Positions 44,732-55,627 of a stretch of 64,000 bases of DNA are shown here, piece by piece. The notes under the pieces were generated by a model. It ran no database searches. It was not told where the DNA came from and saw nothing but the letters and a program-made list of their open reading frames with translations. Origin of the DNA: Sphaerisporangium sp. TRM90804 (lineage in GTDB: Bacteria > Actinomycetota > Actinomycetes > Streptosporangiales > Streptosporangiaceae); contig NZ_JARWAC010000014.1 of the NCBI RefSeq assembly GCF_029846175.1, positions 124,001 through 188,000 of the forward strand, given 5' to 3'. The first letter of the stretch is position 1; each line of letters begins with the position of its first letter. The translations under genes and the position numbers were made by a program.

Positions 44732-47080
44732 GTGCCCCGTGACATGGCCCCGCCCGACGTGACCGACACCCCTGAGCCGGTATCCGCGCCCGCGGAGGAG
44801 ACGGGTTTAGCCATGTCCGCAGGCACCGACGAAAGACCGGCGCCTGCCGTACGCCGCAGGCTGTCCCGGTTCGGGGGGCAATGGGGTGGCGCGATGAATC
44901 CGGTGCTGGAACCTCTGTTCAAGACGGTCCGGGCCACACATCCCAAGGCCGATCTACGGCTGATCGAGCGGGCCTACGACGTCGCGGCGCACCACCACCG
45001 AGACCAGAAGCGCAAGAGCGGCGATCCGTACATCACCCACCCGCTCGCGGTGGCCACCATCCTCGCCGAGCTCGGCACCGACGACGAGACCCTGTGCGCG
45101 GCCCTGCTGCACGACACCGTCGAGGACACCGCCTACGGGCTCGACGAGCTGGGCAGCGACTTCGGCGAGAACATCGCCCTGCTGGTCGACGGGGTCACCA
45201 AGCTCGACAAGGTCAAGTTCGGCGACGCCGCCCAGGCCGAGACCGTGCGCAAGATGGTCGTGGCGATGTCCCGCGACATCCGCGTCCTGGTGATCAAGCT
45301 CGCCGACCGCCTCCACAACATGCGCACCCTGCGCTACCTGCCCCGGCACAAGCAGGAGCAGAAGGCTCGCGAGACGCTGGAGATCTTCGCGCCGCTGGCC
45401 CACCGGCTGGGCATGAACACCATCAAGTGGGAGCTGGAGGATCTCGCGTTCGGGATGCTCTACCCCAAGCGGTACGACGAGATCGCCCGCATGGTGTCCG
45501 AGCGCGCGCCGCGCCGCGACCTGTTCCTGCAGGAGGTCATCGAGAAGGTCTCCGCCGACCTGCGTGACGCGAAGATCCGCGCGGCGGTCAAGGGCAGGCC
45601 CAAGCACTACTACTCGATCTACCAGAAGATGATCGCGCGCGAGGTCGCGTTCGACGACATCTACGACCTGGTGGGCATCCGGGTGCTCGTGGACACCGTT
45701 CGCGACTGCTACGCGGCGCTCGGCACCATCCACGCGCGGTGGAACCCCGTCCCCGGGCGGTTCAAAGACTACATCGCGATGCCCAAGTTCAACATGTACC
45801 AGTCGCTGCACACCACCGTCATCGGCCCCGAGGGCAAGCCGGTGGAGCTGCAGATCCGCACCCGCGCGATGCACCACCGCGCCGAGTACGGCGTAGCGGC
45901 GCACTGGAAGTACAAGGAGGAGATGGGCGTCAGCGGGCCCGCGGGCGCGCGGGTGAAGTCCGCCGGCGACATGGCCTGGCTGCGGCAGCTCCTCGACTGG
46001 CAGAAGGAGACCTCCGACCCCGGCGAGTTCCTGGAGTCGCTGCGCTTCGACCTGTCGGTCTCCGAGGTGTTCGTCTTCACCCCGCGCGGCCAGGTCATCG
46101 CCCTGCCCGAGGGCGCCACGCCGGTCGACTTCGCCTACGCGGTGCACACCGAGGTCGGTCACCGGTGCATCGGCGCGCGGGTGAACGGCCGCCTGGTGCC
46201 GCTTGAGTCGCGGCTGAGCAACGGCGACGCCGTGGAGATCTTCACCTCCAAGTCGCCCGACGCCGGCCCCTCCCGCGACTGGCTGAAGTTCGTCAAGAGC
46301 GGCCGGGCCCGCAACAAGATCCGCCAGTGGTTCTCCAAGGAGCGGCGGGAGACCGCCATCGAGGCGGGCAAGGAGGCCATCGGCCGGGCCATGCGCAAGC
46401 AGGGCCTCCCGCTGCAGCGGCTGATGTCCGGCGAGAGCCTGCTGGCCCTGGCCAGAGACCTGCGCTACCCCGACGTCTCGGCGCTGTACGCGGCCGTGGG
46501 CGAGAGCCACATGAGCGCGCAGACGGTCGTCGAGAAGCTCGTGCAGTCGCTGGGCGGCGTCGAGGGCGCCGAGGAGGACATCGCCGAGGCCGCCGTCCCC
46601 ACCAAGCTGCGGGGCAGGCCGCGCACCGGCACCAACGCCGGCGTGATCGTCGCGGGCGAGTCCGACATGTGGGTCCGGCTGTCGCGGTGCTGCACGCCGG
46701 TGCCCGGAGACGAGATCGTCGGGTTCGTCACCCGCGGCCACGGGGTGTCGGTGCACCGCACCAACTGCCCCAACATCGACCAGCTCCGCGCCGAGCCCGA
46801 CCGCCTCGTCGAGGTGAGCTGGTCGCCGGGCGACGACTCGGTGTTCCTGGTGGCCATCCAGGTGGAGGCCCTCGACCGGCCGCGCCTGCTGTCCGACATC
46901 ACCCGCACGCTGTCCGACCAGCACGTCAACATCCTGTCGGCGTCGGTCACCACCTCGCGCGACCGCACCGCGGTCAGCAAGTTCACCTTCGAGATGGGCG
47001 ATCCCAAGCACCTCGGGCACGTGCTGAAGGCCGTGCGCAACGTGCAGGGCGTCTACGACGTCTACCGCGTCAACAGCTGA
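44732..47080 (+). CDS. relA: Bifunctional (p)ppGpp synthetase/hydrolase
   Basis: 782 residues from GTG 44732 (GAGGAG upstream). The first ~55 residues are a variable tail. The HD hydrolase domain follows ([47 protein letters not shown]), then the synthetase domain ([13 protein letters not shown], and [20 protein letters not shown]). The RFKD motif marks the bifunctional Rel type rather than the EFDD synthetase-only type. The C-terminus has TGS ([20 protein letters not shown]), helical/zinc-finger ([20 protein letters not shown]) and ACT domains. It makes and degrades the stringent alarmone at the ribosome. Confidence 0.96.
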   Translation: MPRDMAPPDVTDTPEPVSAPAEETGLAMSAGTDERPAPAVRRRLSRFGGQWGGAMNPVLEPLFKTVRATHPKADLRLIERAYDVAAHHHRDQKRKSGDPYITHPLAVATILAELGTDDETLCAALLHDTVEDTAYGLDELGSDFGENIALLVDGVTKLDKVKFGDAAQAETVRKMVVAMSRDIRVLVIKLADRLHNMRTLRYLPRHKQEQKARETLEIFAPLAHRLGMNTIKWELEDLAFGMLYPKRYDEIARMVSERAPRRDLFLQEVIEKVSADLRDAKIRAAVKGRPKHYYSIYQKMIAREVAFDDIYDLVGIRVLVDTVRDCYAALGTIHARWNPVPGRFKDYIAMPKFNMYQSLHTTVIGPEGKPVELQIRTRAMHHRAEYGVAAHWKYKEEMGVSGPAGARVKSAGDMAWLRQLLDWQKETSDPGEFLESLRFDLSVSEVFVFTPRGQVIALPEGATPVDFAYAVHTEVGHRCIGARVNGRLVPLESRLSNGDAVEIFTSKSPDAGPSRDWLKFVKSGRARNKIRQWFSKERRETAIEAGKEAIGRAMRKQGLPLQRLMSGESLLALARDLRYPDVSALYAAVGESHMSAQTVVEKLVQSLGGVEGAEEDIAEAAVPTKLRGRPRTGTNAGVIVAGESDMWVRLSRCCTPVPGDEIVGFVTRGHGVSVHRTNCPNIDQLRAEPDRLVEVSWSPGDDSVFLVAIQVEALDRPRLLSDITRTLSDQHVNILSASVTTSRDRTAVSKFTFEMGDPKHLGHVLKAVRNVQGVYDVYRVNS

Positions 47081-47089
47081 ACGCGTCCA

Positions 47090-47116
47090 CCCGGACGGGC
47101 ACGGTGCTCGTCCGGG
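47090..47116. terminator. Convergent terminator rel / DUF349 gene
   Basis: CCCGGACGGGC (47090-47100) pairs with GCTCGTCCGGG (47106-47116), 11 base pairs including one G-T wobble, loop ACGGT. It lies between convergent stops and can serve both strands. Confidence 0.6.
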
Positions 47117-47141
47117 AGGGGCGGGGAGAGTCGCGAGCGGG

Positions 47142-48371
47142 TCAGGAGAACTCGGCCAGGGTGCGCTCGGCCTCCTCCAGCCAGGAGCGGCGGGCGGCGA
47201 TGGCCTCCTCCGACTCCTTGACCTCCTTGTCCTTGCCGGCGGCCCTGGCCTTGGCCAGGCGGCCCTCCAGCTGGTCGAGCGACCGGCGGAGCTGGTCGAC
47301 GGTGGTCTGGGCGCGGGCGCGGGCCTCGGGGTTCGACCGCTTCCACTCGGCCTCCTCGGCCTTGCGGACGGCGTCGTCGATCTTCCGTAGACCGCCCTCC
47401 AGCTTGTCCCTGGACTCGCGCGGCACCGGGCCGACCGCCTCCCAGCGTTCCAGCACCGTCCGCAGCGCCGCGCGCGCGGCCCTGGCGTCGGTCACCGGCA
47501 GGATGCGCTCGGCGTCGGCGAGGATGCGCTCCTTGGCCTCGGCGTTCTCCCGCAGCGAGGCGTCGCGCTCGGCGAACACCGCCGAGCGGGCCTGGAAGAA
47601 CTGGTCCTGGGCGCCCTTGAAGCGGTTCCACAGCTCGTCCTCGGCCTCGCGCGAGGCCCGGCCGGCGGTCTTCCACCGGCGCATGAGCTCGCGGTAGGCC
47701 GAGGCCGTCTCGCCCCAGTCGGTCGAGGTGGCCAGCGCCTCGGCCTCGGCGACGATGCGCTCCTTGAGGCTGCGCACCGACTCGCGCTGCTCGTCCAGAC
47801 CGGCGAAGTACGACTTGCGCCGCTTGGCGAACGCGGTGCGTGCGGCCGACAGGCGCTTCCACAGGGCGGCCTCGGTCACCCGGTCGATGCGCTCGGCGCC
47901 CTTCCACTCCTCGACGAGCTGGCGCAGCCGCTCGCCGCCGGACTTCCAGTGGGTGGCGTCCTCGGCGATGCGCTCGGCCTCGGCGACGATGCGCTCCTTG
48001 ATCTCCCGCGACTGGGCGCGTGCCTGGTCGCGGGCGGCCTTGACCTCCTCGCGGCGCTTGCCGACCAGCTCGGAGAGCGCCTCCAGGCGGGACTCCAGGC
48101 CGGCGAGGTCGCCGACGGCGTTCGCGCCGGCGATGGACTCGCGCAGCTTGACGATCGTCGCCTCGGCCTGTGCGGGCGGCAGGTCGGTTCCCCGGACCCG
48201 CTGTTCGAGCAGCTCCACCTGCGTGGCCAGCTCGTCGTACTTGCGATGGAAGTAGGCGAGGGCCTCTTCCGGTTCGCCGGCCTGCCAGGACCCGACGGCC
48301 CGTTCTCCCTCGGCCGTACGAACGTAGACGGTGCCGTCGTCGTCTACCCGGCCCCACGGGTCGGTGCTCAC
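47142..48371 (-). CDS. DUF349-repeat protein
   Basis: About 409 residues from GTG 48371, which has GGGAGG 5 nt upstream; GTG 48386 is an in-frame alternative. After a short N-terminal part (PWGRVDDDGTVYVRTAEGER) the chain is almost wholly helical, charged and repetitive. At least four DUF349-type units have a W near the middle (THWKSGGERLRQLVEEWKGA, STDWGETASAYRELMRRWKT). A C-terminal coiled coil follows. No membrane segment. Function is unknown; in some actinobacteria it neighbours rel as here. Confidence 0.88.
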   Translation of the reverse strand: MSTDPWGRVDDDGTVYVRTAEGERAVGSWQAGEPEEALAYFHRKYDELATQVELLEQRVRGTDLPPAQAEATIVKLRESIAGANAVGDLAGLESRLEALSELVGKRREEVKAARDQARAQSREIKERIVAEAERIAEDATHWKSGGERLRQLVEEWKGAERIDRVTEAALWKRLSAARTAFAKRRKSYFAGLDEQRESVRSLKERIVAEAEALATSTDWGETASAYRELMRRWKTAGRASREAEDELWNRFKGAQDQFFQARSAVFAERDASLRENAEAKERILADAERILPVTDARAARAALRTVLERWEAVGPVPRESRDKLEGGLRKIDDAVRKAEEAEWKRSNPEARARAQTTVDQLRRSLDQLEGRLAKARAAGKDKEVKESEEAIAARRSWLEEAERTLAEFS

Positions 48372-48430
48372 CGTGTCCTCCCGCACTCGAATCAGCCTCC
48401 AGGACGCTACGCGTCCTTGGTTGTATTACG

Positions 48431-49294
48431 TCAGCTCTTGCCAGAGATTGTCACGCGATTGATTTCGACGGGCTCTTTGGGGGCTCCGGTGCCATCGCCC
48501 ATGCCGCCCGGCAGGACGCCCTTCTTGGCCACCTTGTCGAGGATTTCGAGCCCCTTTGTGACGGTACCGAACGGTGTGTAGTTCGGGGGGAGGGTCAGGT
48601 CGCCGAAGATGATGAAGAACTGGCTTCCGTTGGTGCCCGGCCCCCCGTTGGCCATCGCGACCACCCCGCGGGTGTACTTGGCGTCCTTCAGGTTCTCGTC
48701 GGAGAAGCGGTAGCCGGGGCCGCCCTGGCCGTCGGTCGGGTTCTTGCCGTCCGCCTTGGCCAGCGGGTCGCCGCACTGCAGCATCGGGAAGGCGTCCGGG
48801 CCCATGCGGTGGCACTTGCTGCCGTCGAAGTACTTCTTCTTCGCCAGGAACGCGAAGGAGTTGACCGTGCAGGGCGCCTTGTCGGTGGCCAGCTTCACCA
48901 CGATGTCACCCTGGCTGGTGGCCAGGGTCATGCTCTTGGGGGAGGTGTCGGCCTTCGCCGGGGGCACGCCGACGTTCTTGGAGGGGCCGCCCGCGGCGTC
49001 GGCGACGTAGTCGCACGTGCCGCTCGCGGCGTCGTACGGCTTGGGCGTCGGAGGCGCGGACGACGGCGGCGCGGAGGGCGCCGGCGTGGCGGACGAGGCG
49101 GCCTGTGTCTGGGAGTCTCCACCGCCGATCAGCGCGACGGCCGCGAAGATGCCGCCCACCACGACGAGCACGCCGGCGGTCGTCCCGATGATCGCCACCC
49201 GCTTCTTGCGAGCCTCGCGTTCGAGGCGCCGCTGCGCCTGCCGTTCGTAATGCTCCCGTGCCAGTTGCCTTTGACGGTCTTTGCCGGTCGCCAC
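48431..49294 (-). CDS. Membrane-anchored cyclophilin-type peptidyl-prolyl isomerase (first copy)
   Basis: 287 residues from GTG 49294 (GGGAGG 7 nt upstream). A charged cytoplasmic segment (RQRQLAREHYERQAQRRLER) leads to one transmembrane helix (VAIIGTTAGVLVVVGGIFAA), a Ser/Pro/Ala-rich linker and an extracytoplasmic cyclophilin domain (~residues 120-287): APCTVNSFAFLAKKKYFD, CHRM, LQCGDP, NGSQFFIIF, TPFGTVTKGLEILDKVA. It speeds prolyl isomerisation of exported proteins. It corresponds in position to Rv2582 next to rel. A second paralogue lies at 53345-54256. Confidence 0.93.
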   Translation of the reverse strand: MATGKDRQRQLAREHYERQAQRRLEREARKKRVAIIGTTAGVLVVVGGIFAAVALIGGGDSQTQAASSATPAPSAPPSSAPPTPKPYDAASGTCDYVADAAGGPSKNVGVPPAKADTSPKSMTLATSQGDIVVKLATDKAPCTVNSFAFLAKKKYFDGSKCHRMGPDAFPMLQCGDPLAKADGKNPTDGQGGPGYRFSDENLKDAKYTRGVVAMANGGPGTNGSQFFIIFGDLTLPPNYTPFGTVTKGLEILDKVAKKGVLPGGMGDGTGAPKEPVEINRVTISGKS

Positions 49295-49484
49295 GCTGAG
49301 TCCTCCCGACTGCCGGAGTTGTGGGGGTTTGGCCGCCTCGCGGGGCGACCGCCACCTTTATGGAGTGGGCGAATCGTATCGGCCTACGGGTGATGGTTCG
49401 CAGCCCGGCGACCCGCACCGGTACCCTTCGGTTACATTCCCATCCGCTTTCCTTGACGAGATCGATCACCCGAGGACCGCTTCC

Positions 49485-50168
49485 GTGCTCATCGACGGCT
49501 TTCCCGCAGGCTCCTTCCAGACCAACTGCTACGTCGTGGCTCCCGCCGCGGGCGAGGAGTGCGTGGTCGTCGACCCTGGTCAGGACGCCGTGGCCGGTCT
49601 CGACTCCCTGCTTCGCGAGCATCGGCTCAAGCCGGTGGCCGTGCTGCTCACCCACGGGCACATCGACCACACCTGGTCGGTGGCCCCGGTGTGCGGGGCG
49701 CGCGACGTGCCCGCGTGGATACATTCAGACGACCGCGAGATGCTGGCCGATCCCGGCAAGGGGCTCTCGCCCATGGCGGGGCGGCAGTTGTTCGGCGGCA
49801 TGGAGTTCACCGAGCCCGACGACGTGCGCGAGCTGACCGACGGCGCGGTGCTGGAGCTGGCGGGCATGGCGATCACCGTCGACCACGCGCCGGGCCACAC
49901 CCGGGGGTCGGTCACCTTCCGGCTTCCCGGCGAGCGGGTGATGTTCTCCGGCGACCTGCTGTTCGCCGGGTCCATCGGGCGCACCGACCTGCCGGGCGGC
50001 GACTACGCCACCATCCTGCGCAGCCTCGGCAGGGTCTGCCTCGGCCTGCCGGACGACACGACGGTGCTGCCCGGCCACGGCCCGGGCACGACGATCGGCC
50101 GTGAACGGGCCGCCAACCCGTATCTTGCTGAGGCAAGGCCGTTCGTGGGTCCAACCAGGGGACTGTGA
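49485..50168 (+). CDS. MBL-fold metallo-hydrolase (glyoxalase II-like)
   Basis: 227 residues from GTG 49485. The metallo-beta-lactamase motifs are [10 protein letters not shown] (HxHxDH), [10 protein letters not shown] and [19 protein letters not shown], with [11 protein letters not shown] near the end. These are typical of glyoxalase II/YcbL-type thioester hydrolases, but the exact substrate is unknown. Its stop shares a base with the hisS start (TGATG). The same order occurs in mycobacteria (Rv2581c-hisS). Confidence 0.9.
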   Translation: MLIDGFPAGSFQTNCYVVAPAAGEECVVVDPGQDAVAGLDSLLREHRLKPVAVLLTHGHIDHTWSVAPVCGARDVPAWIHSDDREMLADPGKGLSPMAGRQLFGGMEFTEPDDVRELTDGAVLELAGMAITVDHAPGHTRGSVTFRLPGERVMFSGDLLFAGSIGRTDLPGGDYATILRSLGRVCLGLPDDTTVLPGHGPGTTIGRERAANPYLAEARPFVGPTRGL

Positions 50169-51427
50169 TGAGCTTTCAAGCGCCCAAGGGCGTACCTGAA
50201 TATCTGCCGCCGCGCTCGGCGACGTTCCTCGCGGTGCGCGAGGCGTTCGCCACCGCCGCGGGCAACGCCGGATACTCCTACATCGAGGTGCCGGTCTTCG
50301 AGGACACCGAGCTGTTCGCGCGGGGGGTCGGCGCATCCACCGACGTCGTCTCCAAGGAGATGTACACCTTCGCCGACCGCGGCGGGCGCTCGGTCACCCT
50401 GCGCCCGGAGTTCACCGCGGGCGTCATGCGCTCGGTGCTGGAGCACGGCCTGCACCACGGCCAGCTCCCGGTCAAGCTGTGGGCCACCGGCCCGGCGTTC
50501 CGCTACGAGCGCCCCCAGGCCGGCCGGTTCCGCCAGCTCCAGCAGTTCAACGTCGAGGCCATCGGCAGCGAGGACCCGGCGGTGGACGCCGAGACCATCG
50601 CCCTGGCCTGGGCGGGCTACCAGGCGCTCGGCCTGACCCGCGTGCGGCTGCTGCTGAACACGCTGGGCTGCAAGCAGTGCCGCCCGGCCTACCGCGCCGC
50701 CCTGCAGGAGTTCCTGCGCGCCCTCGACCTCGACGAGGACACCCGCCGGCGCATCGAGATCAACCCGCTGCGGGTGCTCGACGACAAGCGGCCCGAGGTG
50801 CGGGCGCTGGTCGAGAACGCCCCGCTGATCACCGACCACCTGTGCGCCTCCTGCAAGGCCCACCACGACCGCGTCCGGTCGCTGCTGGAGGACCTGCGGA
50901 TCCCGTGGGAGGACACCCCGCGGCTGGTGCGCGGGCTCGACTACTACACCCGCACCACCTACGAGTTCGACCACCCCATGCTGGGCGCCCAGTCGGGCAT
51001 CGGCGGCGGCGGGCGCTACGACGGCCTCTCGGAGGACATCGGCGGCCCCGCGCTGCCCGGCATCGGCTTCGCCGTCGGCGTCGACCGCATCATCATGGCC
51101 GTGGAGGCCGAGAACGACGACCGCCCGGCGCCGCCCCGCGTCGAGGTCTACGCCGTGCCGCTCGGCGAGGAGGCCGCCAGGCGCGTGTTCACGCTCGTCC
51201 ACGAGCTGCGGGCGGCCGGCGTCGCCGCCGACATGGCCTTCGACGGCCGGGGCCTCAAGGGCGCCATGAAGGGCGCCGACCGCTCGGGGGCGGCCTACGC
51301 GGTGATCGTCGGCGAACGTGATCTCGCCGCCGGCACCGCCCAGGTGAAAGACCTTGTGAGCGGCGACCAGACCGCCCTGCCGCTCGCCGAGATCGTCACG
51401 ACGCTGAAGGAGATACTGACCAAATGA
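50168..51427 (+). CDS. hisS: Histidyl-tRNA synthetase
   Basis: 419 residues from ATG 50168 (GTG 50165 is directly upstream in frame). Class II core: [13 protein letters not shown], motif 2 region [20 protein letters not shown], the histidine-binding [12 protein letters not shown] and GGGGRYDGL, motif 3 [16 protein letters not shown], then an anticodon-binding domain. Normal length. It overlaps aspS by ATGA, so the two synthetases are made together. Confidence 0.96.
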   Translation: MSFQAPKGVPEYLPPRSATFLAVREAFATAAGNAGYSYIEVPVFEDTELFARGVGASTDVVSKEMYTFADRGGRSVTLRPEFTAGVMRSVLEHGLHHGQLPVKLWATGPAFRYERPQAGRFRQLQQFNVEAIGSEDPAVDAETIALAWAGYQALGLTRVRLLLNTLGCKQCRPAYRAALQEFLRALDLDEDTRRRIEINPLRVLDDKRPEVRALVENAPLITDHLCASCKAHHDRVRSLLEDLRIPWEDTPRLVRGLDYYTRTTYEFDHPMLGAQSGIGGGGRYDGLSEDIGGPALPGIGFAVGVDRIIMAVEAENDDRPAPPRVEVYAVPLGEEAARRVFTLVHELRAAGVAADMAFDGRGLKGAMKGADRSGAAYAVIVGERDLAAGTAQVKDLVSGDQTALPLAEIVTTLKEILTK

Positions 51428-53202
51428 TCCGCACGCACACCGCCGGATCGCTGCGCGAGGAGCACGCCGGGCAGCCGGTGACGCTCGCCGGATGGGTGGC
51501 ACGCCGCCGCGACCACGGCGGCGTGGTCTTCATCGACCTGCGCGACGCCTCCGGCACGGCGCAGGTGGTGTTCCGCGAGGAGGACCACGCGCACGACCTG
51601 CGCTCGGAGTACTGCGTCAGGATCACCGGGGAGGTTCGCGCCCGGCCCGAGGGCAACGAGAACCCCGACCTGCCCACCGGGGCCATCGAGGTCGTCGCCT
51701 CGGAGGTCGAGGTGCTCAGCGAGTCGGCGCCGCTGCCGTTCCCGATCGAGGGCGGTGGCGGGGTGTCGGAGGAGGCGCGGCTGAAGTACCGCTACCTCGA
51801 CATGCGCCGCCAGCAGGTCGCCCAGGCCATTCGCGCCCGTTCCACCGCCACCTACCTGGCGCACGAGGTGATGCGCGAGCACGGCTTCCTGTACGTCGAG
51901 ACGCCCGATCTCACCAGGTCCACGCCCGAGGGCGCCCGCGACTTCCTGGTGCCGGTGCGCCTGCAGCCCGGGAGCTGGTACGCGCTGCCGCAGTCGCCCC
52001 AGCTGTTCAAGCAGCTGCTCATGGTGGGCGGGCTGGAGCGCTACTACCAGCTCGCGCGCTGCTTCCGCGACGAGGACCTGCGCGCCGACCGGCAGCCCGA
52101 GTTCACCCAGATCGACGTTGAGATGTCCTTCGTCGACCAGGAGGACGTCATGGCGCTGGGCGAGGCGCTGATCGGCCGCGTCTGGAAGGAGACCGTGGGC
52201 TACGAGCTGCCGTCGCCGGTCCCGCGGCTGACCTACCGAGAGGCGATGGAGCGCTTCGGCTCCGACAAGCCCGACCTGCGCTTCGGCTGCGAGCTGGTCG
52301 AGATGACCGGCCACTTCGCCGAGACCGCCTTCCGGGTGTTCCAGGCGCCCTACGTCGGCGCCGTCGTCATGCCCGGCGGGGCGTCCCAGACCCGCAAGGA
52401 GCTCGACGCCTGGCAGGAGTGGGCCAAGTCGCGCGGGGCCAGGGGGCTGGCGTACGTCCTGGTGCAGCCGGGCGGCGAGCTCGGCGGCCCGGTCGCCAAG
52501 AACCTCTCCGAGCGGGAGCGCGCCGGGCTGGCGGCCGCGGCGGGCGCCTCCGAGGGCGACGCCGTCTTCTTCGCGGCGGGCGACCCGTCCGCCTCGCGCG
52601 ACCTGCTGGGCGCCGCGCGCCTGGAGATCGGCCGCCGCTGCGGCCTGATCGACGAGTCCGCGTGGAACTTCCTGTGGGTCGTCGACGCCCCGATGTTCGA
52701 GCCCGTCCTCGACGACGCCGGCGCGCGGATCGGCTGGACGGCCGTGCACCACCCGTTCACCGGCCCGAAGCCCGAGTGGGCCGACAGTTTCCAGGACCAT
52801 CCGGGCGAGGCCCTGGCGTACGCCTACGACATGGTCTGCAACGGCATGGAGATCGGTGGCGGCTCGATCCGCATCCACCGCGCCGAGATGCAGCAGCGGG
52901 TCTTCGACGTGCTGGGCATCTCCAAGGAGGAGGCCGAGTCCAAGTTCGGCTTCCTGCTGGAGGCGTTCAAGTACGGCCCGCCCCCGCACGGCGGCATCGC
53001 CTACGGGTGGGACCGCATCTGCATGCTGCTGGCCGGCGGGGAGTCGATCCGCGACGTGATCGCCTTCCCCAAGACCGCCTCGGGCTTCGACCCCCTGACC
53101 GGCGCCCCCACCCCGATCACCTCCGCCCAGCGTAAGGAGGCCGGCGTCGACGCCGCCCCGCCGCGGGCGGCCGCGCCCGCCGTGCCCTCTACGGGCTCCT
53201 GA
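51424..53202 (+). CDS. aspS: Aspartyl-tRNA synthetase
   Basis: 592 residues from ATG 51424. N-terminal OB-fold anticodon domain ([20 protein letters not shown]), class II motifs ([30 protein letters not shown]), bacterial GAD insertion domain (~residues 290-400) and motif 3 ([20 protein letters not shown]). Bacterial-type length. Actinobacterial AspRS enzymes can be non-discriminating (also charging tRNA-Asn), which sequence alone does not settle. A short Ala/Pro-rich tail ends the chain. Confidence 0.96.
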   Translation: MIRTHTAGSLREEHAGQPVTLAGWVARRRDHGGVVFIDLRDASGTAQVVFREEDHAHDLRSEYCVRITGEVRARPEGNENPDLPTGAIEVVASEVEVLSESAPLPFPIEGGGGVSEEARLKYRYLDMRRQQVAQAIRARSTATYLAHEVMREHGFLYVETPDLTRSTPEGARDFLVPVRLQPGSWYALPQSPQLFKQLLMVGGLERYYQLARCFRDEDLRADRQPEFTQIDVEMSFVDQEDVMALGEALIGRVWKETVGYELPSPVPRLTYREAMERFGSDKPDLRFGCELVEMTGHFAETAFRVFQAPYVGAVVMPGGASQTRKELDAWQEWAKSRGARGLAYVLVQPGGELGGPVAKNLSERERAGLAAAAGASEGDAVFFAAGDPSASRDLLGAARLEIGRRCGLIDESAWNFLWVVDAPMFEPVLDDAGARIGWTAVHHPFTGPKPEWADSFQDHPGEALAYAYDMVCNGMEIGGGSIRIHRAEMQQRVFDVLGISKEEAESKFGFLLEAFKYGPPPHGGIAYGWDRICMLLAGGESIRDVIAFPKTASGFDPLTGAPTPITSAQRKEAGVDAAPPRAAAPAVPSTGS

Positions 53203-53277
53203 CGGCACTCCTCCGCGCCGGGGCTCCGAAACCATCGGGAGCCCGGCCGGAGGGCGCAGAAGGCCGCACATCGACGG

Positions 53278-53310
53278 GAAAGCCCCGGCGCGCCAGGCGC
53301 CGGGGCTTTC
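53278..53310. terminator. Bidirectional terminator aspS / cyclophilin 2
   Basis: GAAAGCCCCGGCGC (53278-53291) and GCGCCGGGGCTTTC (53297-53310) form a perfect 14-bp stem with a 5-nt loop. It is flanked by A-rich and T-rich ends on the two strands, as expected for a terminator working both ways between convergent genes. Confidence 0.85.
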
Positions 53311-53344
53311 TGCGTGCCGCGTGGGGGCCGATCGCCCCGGGGCG

Positions 53345-54256
53345 TCAGCGCAGGGTCACGTTCTTGATGACGACCGGGAGCTTGGGGGCGTTTGAGCCCT
53401 CGCCCCGCACGTCGGACAGCGGGTCGCCGCCGAACGGGATGATGCCGCCCTTGGCGATCTTGTCGACGACGTCCATGCCCTTGGTCACCACGCCGAACGG
53501 CGTGTACGCGGCTCCCGCGCTCGCGAGCTGGATGTTCTCGTCGGAGAACGAGATCCAGAACTGGCTGCCGTTGGAGTTCGCGTCCTCGCCGCCCTGGGCC
53601 ATCGCGACCGTTCCCCGGGTGTAGGGGATGCCGCCGAGGTTCTCGTCGCCGAACAGGTAGCCCGGGCTGCCCGTACCGTCGTCCTTGGACTTGCCGTCGC
53701 CCTTGGCGAGCGGGTCGCCGCACTGGAGCATGCCCAGACCGGTGGTCTCCACGGTGGCCAGGCGGTGGCAGCGGGTGTTGTCGAAGTAGTTCTTCTTCGC
53801 CAGGAACGCGAACGAGTTGACCGTGCACGGCGCCTGCGCGGTGGCGAGCTCGATGACGATCTGACCCTGGTTGGTGTCCAGCGTCATGGTCTTGAGCTTC
53901 GTGTTCGGCTTGGACGGAGGCTTGCCCACGTTCTTCTCGGGCGACCCGCTGTCGTCCTTGCGGTACTCGCAGGAGACGGGGCCGGCCTGGCCCGGGTCGG
54001 TGGTGGGGATGGGCAGCGCGGCAGGGGGGGACGCGCCCGCCGAGGCGGAGGGGCCGGGGGCCGCACCCGGTGCGACGGTGTCGTCCTCGCCGCCCATGAG
54101 CGTGGTGGCCGCGATGATGCCGCCCGCGACCAGGATGACGCCGACCCCCGCACCGATGATCGTGTTGCGCTTGGACGGGCGCTTCGTGGCGGCGCGCTCT
54201 TCCTGCCGTTCGCGGTGCTCCCGTGCCAGCTGGGTCTGGCGATCCACGTCGGTCAC
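53345..54256 (-). CDS. Membrane-anchored cyclophilin-type peptidyl-prolyl isomerase (second copy)
   Basis: About 303 residues from GTG 54256. The layout equals the first copy: charged N-terminus (RQTQLAREHRERQEERAATK), one transmembrane helix (TIIGAGVGVILVAGGIIAAT), a linker and a cyclophilin domain (APCTVNSFAFLAKKNYFD, CHRL, LQCGDPLAKGDG, NGSQFWISF, TPFGVVTKGMDVVDKIAKGG). Both copies share a pre-domain motif of the type Cys-x-Tyr...KNVG-x-PP. It is a diverged duplicate separated by the MBL-hisS-aspS operon. Confidence 0.92.
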   Translation of the reverse strand: MTDVDRQTQLAREHRERQEERAATKRPSKRNTIIGAGVGVILVAGGIIAATTLMGGEDDTVAPGAAPGPSASAGASPPAALPIPTTDPGQAGPVSCEYRKDDSGSPEKNVGKPPSKPNTKLKTMTLDTNQGQIVIELATAQAPCTVNSFAFLAKKNYFDNTRCHRLATVETTGLGMLQCGDPLAKGDGKSKDDGTGSPGYLFGDENLGGIPYTRGTVAMAQGGEDANSNGSQFWISFSDENIQLASAGAAYTPFGVVTKGMDVVDKIAKGGIIPFGGDPLSDVRGEGSNAPKLPVVIKNVTLR

Positions 54257-54557
54257 GGTATGCCTTCCATTTGCCGATAGATGACTGCGATGCCCGGGAA
54301 TCGTACCGGCCTTTGTGTTGAGCATGCATAAAACGCCCAGTTCGCCCCCGGGGGAGATCGTCTTTGACCTGGTGTGCCAGATCGTTGCGAGGGGGAAAGT
54401 TGCGGTTCTCAATCTCTTATGGTGATCTGACGACCAGCCCGCGACCATGGGCTCGCACGGCCGCAGGGGGCGTCCGCGCGATCCGGACCGCCTCGGGGAA
54501 CCCCGCGGCGGCCGCATCCGTATAGGGACGACGAGCCCACACGAGGAGCCAGCATCC
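54257..54557. other. Divergent region cyclophilin 2 / DUF2231 gene
   Basis: No gene is supported. From about 54280 to 54420 the DNA is AT-richer than average for the window (GCATGCATAAAACGCC, GTTCTCAATCTCTTATGG), suggesting promoters in both directions. No clear operator or hairpin terminator is seen. AGGAG at about 54543-54547 is the ribosome site of the DUF2231 gene. Confidence 0.4.
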
Positions 54558-55016
54558 ATGTTCGAACAGATTCTCGGGCTGCCCGCCCACCCCCTGATCG
54601 TCCACGCCGCCGTGATCTTCATTCCGCTGCTGGCCGTCGGTTCGGTCGTCTACGGCCTCGTGCCGCGCGTGCGCCCGCGACTGGGCTGGGCGGTGACCCT
54701 GCTGGCGCTCGCCGCGCCGGCCGCCGCCTTCGCGGCCGAACAGAGCGGCGAGGCGTTCAAGGCCCACACCTTCGCCGGCGGCCTGCCCGAAGGGGAGCTC
54801 GGCATGCGGATCGCCGAGCACGAGGGGTACGCCGGCCCGCTGCTGTACAGCACGATCGGGCTCGGGGCGTCCGCACTGGCGCTGGTCTACTCCTCGCTGC
54901 GGCTGGGCAAGGTCACCACCACGCTGCTGACCGTGGTCACCGTGGTGCTGGCCCTGGTCGCGGGCTTCTACGCCGTCAGGTCCGGCCACAGCGGAGCCGT
55001 CGCCGTCTGGGGCTGA
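54558..55016 (+). CDS. DUF2231 membrane protein
   Basis: 152 residues from ATG 54558. Four transmembrane helices are predicted. The family signature is GLPAHPLIVHAAVIFIPLLA at the N-terminus and the final SGHSGAVAVWG. Family members have unknown function; histidines in the first and last helices may bind haem or metal. It is followed 53 bp later by a lipoprotein gene on the same strand. Confidence 0.88.
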   Translation: MFEQILGLPAHPLIVHAAVIFIPLLAVGSVVYGLVPRVRPRLGWAVTLLALAAPAAAFAAEQSGEAFKAHTFAGGLPEGELGMRIAEHEGYAGPLLYSTIGLGASALALVYSSLRLGKVTTTLLTVVTVVLALVAGFYAVRSGHSGAVAVWG

Positions 55017-55069
55017 GCCGCGTGAGGGCGGCACGGAACCCTCCGGGCCCGCGCGCGGTAGACACGGGC

Positions 55070-55618
55070 ATGAGGAACATCGTCATCCTGACGGTGTGCG
55101 CGGCGCTCGCCGCCGCGTGCGCCACCGCCCCGTCGTCCGCGAACCCCGTCACCCCCTCGCCCCCAGGCACGCCCCCGGCGACCGGGCCCACCGCCTCGGC
55201 GGCGCCGGCGGCCGGGACGTCGCCGACGGCCGCGGGCGGGTGCGGGGAGACCCCGGTGCGCGAGGGCCGGCCGCCGGACTGGGCCACGGTGAACGCGCCC
55301 GGGACCAGGTTCGTCGTCGGGCGCGAGGGCGACGTTCTCGGCTACCTGTTCACCAGGAAGCTGCGCGCCGGCAAGCCGACCAACCCGTACAACAAGATCC
55401 TCTGGTACGTGCGGCTGCCGCGCGGCACGGACGACCTGCGCTACGAGGGCCGCCCGCGCGGCCGGAGCGAGCCCGTGGTCCAGGGCTCCTTCCCGCCGAA
55501 CTCCGGCCCCGGGGAGATCTACCCGAGCTCGATCGACGTCCCCGCCCCCGGCTGCTGGACCTTCGAGCTCACCTGGGGCCGCAACCACGACACGATCGAC
55601 CTGCTCTATCAGCGGTAG
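55070..55618 (+). CDS. Putative lipoprotein of unknown function
   Basis: 182 residues from ATG 55070. The signal peptide ends in LAAACAT, a lipobox, followed by a long Pro/Ala/Thr spacer (~residues 22-60) and a compact beta-rich domain (DWATVNAPGTRFVVGREGDV, GYLFTRKLRAG, NKILWYVRLPRG, PAPGCWTFELTWG). I recognise no named family. It is probably an outer-leaflet anchored binding protein. Confidence 0.75.
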   Translation: MRNIVILTVCAALAAACATAPSSANPVTPSPPGTPPATGPTASAAPAAGTSPTAAGGCGETPVREGRPPDWATVNAPGTRFVVGREGDVLGYLFTRKLRAGKPTNPYNKILWYVRLPRGTDDLRYEGRPRGRSEPVVQGSFPPNSGPGEIYPSSIDVPAPGCWTFELTWGRNHDTIDLLYQR

Positions 55619-55627
55619 TGTCGAGGC